From Symsagittifera roscoffensis (taxonomy: Eukaryota > Xenacoelomorpha > Acoela > Convolutidae): a stretch of 64,000 nt of DNA. The DNA lies in contig NC_087063.1 in the NCBI RefSeq assembly GCF_963678635.1, forward strand, positions 32,564,599-32,628,598. Reading direction: 5' to 3'. The notes under the pieces were generated by a model, which was given only the letters and a program-made list of their open reading frames with translations, was not told the origin of the DNA and searched no databases. Below, in pieces: positions 58,401 to 64,000 of the stretch (the stretch's first letter is position 1; each line of letters begins with the position of its first letter). The position numbers were made by a program, and so were the translations under genes.

Positions 58401-61400
58401 CGGAGGGAAAATATGATGTGATCATATCAGCCCCGAATCGCATGATAGAAATGGAGAACCTGAGGCCACTTAAGGCTGAACTGCCGGCAGTATGGTCAGA
58501 TATCTCAAACGCGATGAGAGGGTTCAAGGACCACGCGTTACACATGTTGGTGTTGGACGAAGTGCTGGGGTTGGAACTGTCCAACTTCAGTCGGCAACTC
58601 AAACTGAAACCAGGAATAGATGACGACCATCGAGTGATCACGGCGATGTCCAACGACTTGTGGTTCCGAGCAATGGAAGTGGCGAGTGAAGACACGAGAA
58701 GAAAAAATTCACTGGAGACGAGAGCTCATCTGGAAGCGATGGTGCTGAGAACCAAGCCGGAAGCAAACCAGTGGCTACACCTGAATCCGAGAGTAGCGGC
58801 ATTGGGTGCAGATGCTTTTCAGCAAGGCCCAGTAATGATCACTAAGATACACGCCTACTTGTTGAAGGAGGTGAACCTGGCGGAAAATGCCGGAGAAAAG
58901 ACAGCTGAGTTCGGGAACAGAATGTGTCAGATTACTCTGGAAACCTTCTGGACCCAGGAAGTGAAAGGACAGGAGGGATTTGAAAGGACAGACAGCATGC
59001 TAGAAGGGTTGGGAGCCGGATGGACCGCGTCCTTCTTGGCAAAAGTCTACCCGAAAGTCTCGCACTACTTGATAAAGGAATTCCTCCAAGCGGTAGTGAA
59101 AGTATCGATAGTGGAATTAATAGCCCTGTTTGTGACATTTGGAGCGGAGAATTTCGTGAAAGGACCGGTGATACTGCTTACGGATGGAATACAGAACCTG
59201 CGACTAGATGGACTTCTGACATTGATCGCAATAACCCACGGAAACTTGGGAGGACTGATGAAACTGGCACGTTGTCCAGAGCAGATGAAAGAGAGAGTGA
59301 GGAATCTGGATATGAAGAAATCCACAGACTCGTGGAACAAAATAAGAGATCTGAGATACACTCTTATCCAGTATCTCTTGCAGCAAAATCGCTTTGGAAC
59401 CGGAGAAGACGAGACAATTGAAAGAGAGGAAGATGTTAGACGACATGTTGGAGGCATGCCGCTGTTAACAGATTTGAGCTTAGCTATGAGAATCGATCCC
59501 TTGGCACTGATCAGAGGAGTCACGGAGTTCGTGACAGTGATCTATGGACCAGCAGTCACCTTTGCGTTCCCTGACGTTAAAGTGGAAGCATATAGGAGGT
59601 CGGTGTTGCACCTGAACCTCATATCGGCAGTGGACGGTAGTACACTGAACTGGTGTGAGCAGCACGCATTGCGAGAGCTCATGAGTGAAGATCTGTTATT
59701 TGCGAAAATATCGGAGCCAGAGATGACAGTCATCAATTTTGACGATCACTTCTGTGACCGCATGGGAGAAGTAGAAAGAGGGCACATCGAGGTGTTTCCA
59801 AAGCTTTGGAATCTGAGGCCCTATGACAAAACGAATGGCGAAATGACCAGAGTGCCTCGTCTCACAGCAGCGTATCACAAGGTGAGAGAAGAGACGAAGG
59901 ACTGGGGCGATTACAAGAAGCTACCCAAAGCAATCCCTGAATTCCCTCTGATAAGAAGGATGTTGCTCGGAGCAGTCTCCGTAGTACAAACTCCTAGGTT
60001 GAGAGCATTCGAAACCAATGAAAGGAGAGTAGGGAATTTCTCGGCGACGATGGATCCATACTTCGTGGGGAGAAATGCCGCCGTGTTACAGTACACACGA
60101 TTTGCGTACACGGATCAAGCGACGAGAAGGCGAATAAGCAACGCTGCTACTCCCAAGCCTGAAGGATTTGATGAGGAATGGAGGGGACTAGGCTTAGCTC
60201 CAATGAGGATGAGAGGCAGGACTGAATTGCCTGAAGCCTCAGTAATCCTGACCAGTGTGAGAAAAGAGATGAAAGCTGCGGGAGTATTGCAGACGAGAAT
60301 TTTCCTAGCACCCTTCGGCTGCGAAGAAATCAAAGTGGTCCATGGAGAAGAGGAAGATAAATCAGCCGGTACATTGCTCATACCGAGATTCCAGGAAGAA
60401 GCTGACAATGACAAACAAGGACCATCGAACTCGAATAGGGACAAGTCAGAAGGAGATGACGGACAGGGTGGAAACCGTCAGACTGAAGAACCCATGCAAC
60501 AAGATCAAGCTGGTGGGGAGGACGACAGGGCATCGACAGGAGGAACATCCAGCCTGGATTTCAATATCTTCAGTGATCTTGAGAATAATGCAGACACGTT
60601 GGAAACGACTGAGCCAGCGGATGAAGGCATCTCGACACTGGAACCTCCGTCAGCCTTTGAGGAGATGAAACGGAATTTGCCGGAGAGCAGCTCTCCTGGC
60701 AATACAAGAAATAACGATCAGAGAATCCTCATGGAATCACCTCGGAGGAGAAGAATAGAGGCCTCAGCCAGAGTACCTTTCTTGGGAACGCTACCCGAAG
60801 AAGAATGGGAAGTACATCACCGAGACCACGAGAGTAGGACGGGATGTAAGCTGGACAGAGTGGCGTTCATGGAAGAAGTCTGGACTGTGATTCAGAGCTA
60901 TGGGACCCAGTCCATTCTCAAAACAGGTCTCAATCAACCCTTGATGAGAGAAGTACTTGACAAGCTTGATGAGTGTGAAGGGAGACTGAGTGAGTTATTG
61001 ATCGACTCAGCCACTGATGAGAGTGAAGCGAATTCTCCCATCAAGATGACACCGCAGGATAATGAAGGAGAGGTGGTGTACCTGTCAAGGACCAGGAGAG
61101 GAACGATGCGATCGAAAATGGTGATTGATAAAATCAATTCGATGAAAATGAAGTTAGGCAGCAGAGTGATGCCGAGGAGGATTGGAAAGACGAAAGTGGA
61201 TTCGGAAATATCGATGAAAGCTGGTAACTCAGCGAAAAGAAAACGAGTCGAGGAAGTCATGGATTTGGGGCAAGGTGATTATCAATTGTCTGGCACAGAT
61301 AGAATATTAACTGATATAGCGATGGTGCCACCCATTCTCATGGCGGGGATAAAGTCAACCGGTTATAAATCCAAAAGGAGTGACCGCACTCTGACTGGAG

Positions 61401-64000
61401 CAACTTTAGAAATGGAAATACTCAGTCAATGTGGAGAGAGTAAAATGAGGGACTTCAAACCATCTCCCATGAATCATGGAAAAGGGAGTGTTGCAGGACA
61501 ACTGACACCAGTGGAATACAACCGACTAACAGTGTCGGAGACAGTGTCGATAGATGAACCCACCGGTGGATACATGGAGAAGTTGGAATACCGGAACTCG
61601 GCTAGAGGGTATGTAGTGGCCCTGGAAGACGAAAAAGCCATGGAGGGTTATCTGGAAATGATGTTGCAAGGCACCACCCTCAAGCAGAAGGCGTATGGAA
61701 CTTTGGCGTCGTCTGACGTAGAGGCGGAGACGATCGAGCAGTTAGTGAGCCTTCCATGGAAAGCAGTAGTATTGAGGTATTTCGAAGAAGAAATGAGGAC
61801 TACGCCAAGAATACATGCTCTCGTGGCAGTACCTTATGTAAGGACAGAATTACAACTCAGGCTCGCCTGGTGCATGATGGGACTGACTCGCGAAGAAAAT
61901 GATTCGGAAGAAAGGAAGAGATCAAAGGAGGAAAAAGTTTTCCTTATGACGAATCTGAGGGATCTGATAGTCCAGGAGGGAGCAGCAGTAGCGTGTGCAA
62001 AGCGGAGAGACGCTCTCTGTTTCATTCGATTCCTGATAGAGCAGATCTCAGTACCTGCATTAAGCACTTGTGTTAAAATGTTGAAGGAAGGCGATGAGCG
62101 AACGAAAGCCATGTTCTTACTAGCAATGCTGGATATGCAGCAAAGTAAACCGATGAGGGTGAACATGAAAGAACCTGAAGAATTGGAACCCATGAAAAAG
62201 ATAGACGAGATCAGGAGATTCTCAAACAAGGAGTTGAGGCTCACTAAAGAATCTATGGGAGCATTGCCGAAATCCAGTGAATATTGTGGACCGATCAAGG
62301 AGAAGTCATATAGCTATGTATCCGGGATCATAGGGATAGCGTACAATCCTTTCCTGAGTGAAGACATACGTGATTGCTTCTTTGATTATGAGCAGGCGGT
62401 GTTACTAAGATTCTGGACGTCCAGAATTGTGACGACTAAGAGCGTTAACAATCCACAGGCCAAATTGGGATTGGTCTTGGAAGAAGAGGTGACTGCACCT
62501 TCAGTACCAAAATCCGACAAGAGAGTGGAATTTGGGTTGGGATTCTCAGATGAATTACTGAGAACGAGCTTGATGGCAGTGTGGGAATTGATGAAGCCAT
62601 CGTGGTGTCCTAGTCCCAACGCTGACTCAATATTACGGGCGACACAGGACATACAGAGGGAACTGAATGCGGACTGTAACCTGCGTGACCTCAACATCAT
62701 ATATAATGTGATGATAACAGCCTCTAAGAGCAACGGAGAAGATAGAGTGGAGTTGCCTGGCTGGGGACCAGAAGACTGGGTCAAACCTGGTAGCTGTCTG
62801 GCGGAAGTCTGTGGACTAGAGGGTCACGTTTGTGGAAGTCTAGACTGTGTGAAAACCCTGGAGAAACAACACAAGCAGTTGACGGTATTGTTTGGAAATG
62901 TAGTGATGAAAGCAAGAACGGAAACGGAACTGATAGCAGATTGCCATGGAGGAACCGATGTGAATCTAGTGACAGCACTAGGATTCTACAGCATGTTTGG
63001 TTCTTTAGAGTCACTATTGAATCTAGAACAGAAACATGAGATGGTCACAGCCATCAGCGTAGAAGTATTCCCAGGAGTTCTGCAGACTGAGCAGAAGTAT
63101 ATAGGAAAATGGAGGGAAGCAATCGAAACGGAGATGAACATCAGACACAGCGAAACTTATTGTAGACCATCAGGAGCACGATATTTGGTGGGTTCAACGT
63201 TGGCTCCAATGTGCAAGAGCAGATACCCTGTACATTTCGTGGCTGTGGACGTGAAGAGTACAAGAACGATCGTGGATCAAGCTTTCTCAGTGCCAAAGTG
63301 CGTGAGATTGGCGAGAATGTCTGAAAAGTCTTACGAGTTACTATGTAAGATGTTCTCAGCAGTTCCAGAGAGAACCAAAGAGGAGTTGGAGTCAATACTA
63401 GGAAAGAAGTTCATGGGATATGTGAGCGGGAACTTCAGTGACTTTGAAAAACAGAAACAGAGAGGATCAACTGTCACAGATTACAATGCAGTAGATGAGA
63501 ATGATGAAATCCACCGAGTGATGATGGAAGTGGAACCATTGCTGGAAGCTTCAGGAAAACGCAATTGGAGGAGCATCATGTTGACACATGACGAGTTTCC
63601 TTGCCACTGCTTGCTGCAGACCTGGTGGTATCCCAAGCGTAGTAATTTGGTGTTGATCTGGGACTCTGGAGAGCTGCTCTCCATGGGTTTACCAGATTCA
63701 TCACAGCCCATAACAATAGTGATAGTGGGAGTTATGATGGCGATACGATGGCTGGAAGCTCATGTGAGAGAAAATAATAGACAGGAGGCACCGACGAGAG
63801 AACAATTGCAGAAATTAGATTGTCTAAAAGATTTAGATCTTTTTGAGACAATGTGCAAAGTTCTAAACATTCCGATGGAAGTGAAGAAGATATGGGCAAG
63901 AAAACGATTGATGCCATGGTTCAGAGCTAACATGACTGCATGGTTGTACGAGTATGCGAAAAAGCATATGTCGAAACATGGCAGAGTGTACAGTGAATAT
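55403..64000 (+). CDS. Giant ORF2 with SGNH hydrolase domain (3' end outside the window)
   Basis: ATG at 55,403 in good context (A at -3, G at +4). I followed the frame at many points (56,951; 57,062; 58,001; 59,402; 61,259; 62,693; 63,953) and it stays open for at least 2,866 codons. By residue: helical N-terminus; coiled coil (~157-232); SGNH hydrolase with GDS411, FGG (430-432), GTN460D and D554-G-I-H557; second SGNH-like module (NS871EF, FAGIN922DH, DDDH1076); helical region with hydrophobic stretches (~1,130-1,350) absent from element 3; conserved GGMPLLTDL block; acidic low-complexity region; AKRKR basic patch; Cys/His cluster C2465, C2470, H2475, C2477, C2482; PCHCLLQTWWYPKR block. No signal peptide, so not an obvious Env. 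SGNH enzymes are esterases or lipases; the substrate here is unknown. Confidence 0.85.
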   Translation, partial: MDNFNLDELMDLAEAYVGPMVDAIYRRLIERDFALEDPEVVMLLTALINILGHDNRGDRPTEVLLMAAYGERGVLDRPNMRVMRWRNGALSGSDLANEPGLGSSRTYQPGEMPMPSKPKPGLTRMHREMNSEATSSGSPLRAAVPPKGAKVTQKVQTNQTIQDLDEMNDQLRSTKKELDDMTKTMLAMEEDRDMWRKLFEDCNKKQGQEIERLRQEYKERSEQVALTTSIEKMIPARDIPRGQSPMELLTPREMSQTTETRLPAETNRVTIPDPSDTLGDPVVEQTVRKLIETAGRLVANKNAPGSGVTAPYGTIDDTGRVQLSQTVIRQGMSNVTPLMGNSRIPERKVRKMPAKKVSRVIDVQKNNQLKYSFTGVPETDPRACFNRATWSPAVNLQQPPLGTSHLILGDSLVRVLSNLRTSWVTTVMAFGGATIAQLYRMVELMNPGKIPNVMILVGTNDISRGSDEQEALWEAMMVCLFTTLWQKFSCAVLTVCTVPMNTRSLTVSGRRHNEGVMRWNNILRNLANRNAGRMILMDIEHELRAMDQARLTTDGIHFDSVEGQAWLNRVFQERLDELEAELFDTGVLKEEGTVSDTVITNFVPPNLETRLGTVPAAINYRQQSSSEPGRRTDVQDRLGEAPMRRTIHPRKRIGPVNQPIEEVAGTSRSDTRSETTSTSREERPSRGSLMWSRSIPSPWHIYKEELMKLDLQRVSFIEDARRMLNGATLSVSRLYSITGVDWLIAASINFSSTTALRFADLEGLPSNNTIGPVNARPLQDVRLNHDERNREERPGRFLTARAPIGQHVKIFRQLTTPPGHVKERVYPKLVNQDGDAQRYGGLTAIKKDETIFAAYDKAEMRKAKIMVVANSEFVYTSKSLFWLDVIMLAAVDLDLLQSVSLAIGVQRQTEMNPITIVFAGINDHLHSRGFLSRLRDPATAENAVWPAIKDILESMGEVVDATKEGSFNKVTLRVVFALSPGYAYLPDGLKFVYAMVALLSEGKYDVIISAPNRMIEMENLRPLKAELPAVWSDISNAMRGFKDHALHMLVLDEVLGLELSNFSRQLKLKPGIDDDHRVITAMSNDLWFRAMEVASEDTRRKNSLETRAHLEAMVLRTKPEANQWLHLNPRVAALGADAFQQGPVMITKIHAYLLKEVNLAENAGEKTAEFGNRMCQITLETFWTQEVKGQEGFERTDSMLEGLGAGWTASFLAKVYPKVSHYLIKEFLQAVVKVSIVELIALFVTFGAENFVKGPVILLTDGIQNLRLDGLLTLIAITHGNLGGLMKLARCPEQMKERVRNLDMKKSTDSWNKIRDLRYTLIQYLLQQNRFGTGEDETIEREEDVRRHVGGMPLLTDLSLAMRIDPLALIRGVTEFVTVIYGPAVTFAFPDVKVEAYRRSVLHLNLISAVDGSTLNWCEQHALRELMSEDLLFAKISEPEMTVINFDDHFCDRMGEVERGHIEVFPKLWNLRPYDKTNGEMTRVPRLTAAYHKVREETKDWGDYKKLPKAIPEFPLIRRMLLGAVSVVQTPRLRAFETNERRVGNFSATMDPYFVGRNAAVLQYTRFAYTDQATRRRISNAATPKPEGFDEEWRGLGLAPMRMRGRTELPEASVILTSVRKEMKAAGVLQTRIFLAPFGCEEIKVVHGEEEDKSAGTLLIPRFQEEADNDKQGPSNSNRDKSEGDDGQGGNRQTEEPMQQDQAGGEDDRASTGGTSSLDFNIFSDLENNADTLETTEPADEGISTLEPPSAFEEMKRNLPESSSPGNTRNNDQRILMESPRRRRIEASARVPFLGTLPEEEWEVHHRDHESRTGCKLDRVAFMEEVWTVIQSYGTQSILKTGLNQPLMREVLDKLDECEGRLSELLIDSATDESEANSPIKMTPQDNEGEVVYLSRTRRGTMRSKMVIDKINSMKMKLGSRVMPRRIGKTKVDSEISMKAGNSAKRKRVEEVMDLGQGDYQLSGTDRILTDIAMVPPILMAGIKSTGYKSKRSDRTLTGATLEMEILSQCGESKMRDFKPSPMNHGKGSVAGQLTPVEYNRLTVSETVSIDEPTGGYMEKLEYRNSARGYVVALEDEKAMEGYLEMMLQGTTLKQKAYGTLASSDVEAETIEQLVSLPWKAVVLRYFEEEMRTTPRIHALVAVPYVRTELQLRLAWCMMGLTREENDSEERKRSKEEKVFLMTNLRDLIVQEGAAVACAKRRDALCFIRFLIEQISVPALSTCVKMLKEGDERTKAMFLLAMLDMQQSKPMRVNMKEPEELEPMKKIDEIRRFSNKELRLTKESMGALPKSSEYCGPIKEKSYSYVSGIIGIAYNPFLSEDIRDCFFDYEQAVLLRFWTSRIVTTKSVNNPQAKLGLVLEEEVTAPSVPKSDKRVEFGLGFSDELLRTSLMAVWELMKPSWCPSPNADSILRATQDIQRELNADCNLRDLNIIYNVMITASKSNGEDRVELPGWGPEDWVKPGSCLAEVCGLEGHVCGSLDCVKTLEKQHKQLTVLFGNVVMKARTETELIADCHGGTDVNLVTALGFYSMFGSLESLLNLEQKHEMVTAISVEVFPGVLQTEQKYIGKWREAIETEMNIRHSETYCRPSGARYLVGSTLAPMCKSRYPVHFVAVDVKSTRTIVDQAFSVPKCVRLARMSEKSYELLCKMFSAVPERTKEELESILGKKFMGYVSGNFSDFEKQKQRGSTVTDYNAVDENDEIHRVMMEVEPLLEASGKRNWRSIMLTHDEFPCHCLLQTWWYPKRSNLVLIWDSGELLSMGLPDSSQPITIVIVGVMMAIRWLEAHVRENNRQEAPTREQLQKLDCLKDLDLFETMCKVLNIPMEVKKIWARKRLMPWFRANMTAWLYEYAKKHMSKHGRVYSEY
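56620..57075 (+). other. SGNH/GDSL hydrolase domain of ORF2
   Basis: Sub-feature. Block I LILGDSLVRVL (nucleophile S411), block II AFGGATIAQL, block III LVGTNDISRG (oxyanion N460), block V TTDGIHFDS (D554, H557) occur in the expected order, with about 50 residues from I to III and about 95 from III to V. All four blocks are conserved in element 3 and, in fragments, in copy 1. Esterase domains are known in ORF1 of some CR1/L2-type LINEs; I know of none in a Gypsy second ORF. Confidence 0.8.
58001..58632 (+). other. Second, diverged SGNH-like module of ORF2
   Basis: Sub-feature. MVVANSEFVYTS (S871) after a short strand, IVFAGINDHLHSRG (N922) and GIDDDHRV (D1074, H1076) mimic blocks I, III and V. 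Element 3 has AGSDF, FAGMNDH and GDDHPV at the same places. The nucleophile context lacks the GDS consensus, so the module may bind rather than cleave. Confidence 0.5.

Larger units (their letters stand above)
41551..64000 (+). mobile_element. Giant Ty3/Gypsy-type retroelement, copy 2 (nearly intact, runs off the window)
   Basis: Similarity to copy 1 begins at 41,551 inside the last 31 bp of the terminal repeat, so a full 5' LTR is not attached. There follow a leader, a short gag ORF, a 3,062-codon Gag-Pol ORF, a 396-bp spacer and ORF2, open to the window end. By comparison with copy 1, ORF2 should stop roughly 300 bp beyond the window. The only clear lesion seen is one missing base near 45,815. 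Confidence 0.85.

Noticed and set aside
55403-64000. ORF2 as a retroviral-type envelope
   Set aside because: No N-terminal signal peptide, no clear fusion peptide or C-terminal anchor is visible, and it contains SGNH motifs, a coiled coil and a basic patch suggesting a cytosolic or nuclear protein.
1-64000. CRISPR arrays, rRNA, tRNA or bacterial operons
   Set aside because: The regularly spaced repeats here are a minisatellite and irregular leader motifs without unique spacers; no RNA gene signature was seen and the gene content is eukaryotic retroelement.

Overview
The window holds no recognisable cellular gene. It is a nest of retroelements from an animal genome, most likely an invertebrate; I cannot name the species. 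Evidence for a eukaryote: intronless Ty3/Gypsy-type Gag-Pol polyproteins of more than 3,000 residues, kilobase AT-rich leaders, and the C-terminus of an R2/HERO-like (restriction-like-endonuclease) non-LTR retrotransposon. I see no bacterial signals.

Layout. (i) 3-617: 3' end of an RLE-type non-LTR element ORF. (ii) 652-26,935: retroelement copy 1 (+ strand), with ~400-bp direct terminal repeats (652-1,057 and 26,533-26,935, about 95% alike by eye). It has a 3.85-kb leader, a gag-pol pseudogene (4,909-16,921) containing a 2.5-kb tandem duplication, and a second-ORF pseudogene (17,291-26,185). (iii) 26,936-41,550: a diverged relative, element 3 (- strand). Its ORF1 (40,575-37,045) is Gag - partial protease - macrodomain, with reverse transcriptase, RNase H and integrase absent in frame; its ORF2 (36,5xx-28,263) is broken by a few small lesions. 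(iv) 41,551-64,000: copy 2 (+ strand), nearly intact. It has a 3.85-kb leader, a short gag N-terminal ORF (45,405-45,821), a 3,062-codon Gag-Pol ORF (45,818-55,006), and an ORF2 that starts at 55,403 and is still open at the window edge (at least 2,866 codons).

How it works together. Pol order is capsid-like Gag, two CX2CX4HX4C zinc knuckles, aspartic protease (DTGA), RT (YVDD), RNase H, integrase (HHCC, DD35E, GPF module), then an acidic linker and a C-terminal domain that I read as a TARG1/OARD1-like macrodomain. ORF2 carries an SGNH/GDSL hydrolase domain with all catalytic blocks, a second SGNH-like module, and long regions I do not recognise. Without its tandem duplication one element is about 24 kb, very large for the group. 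Element 3 lost all of RT/RH/IN but kept Gag, macrodomain and ORF2, which suggests a non-autonomous derivative. The combination of Gypsy Pol, macrodomain and giant SGNH-bearing ORF2 is the best candidate here for an undescribed system.

Noncoding signals that gene calls do not explain: an array of AATCCGGAGGGGTC-like motifs and two conserved hairpins in the leaders; a 12-mer TTGTCCGGGGAG repeated four times in pol in two reading frames; roughly tenfold excess of CTCAAG across element 3; a 14-bp minisatellite in element 3's leader; and a conserved candidate splice acceptor before ORF2.
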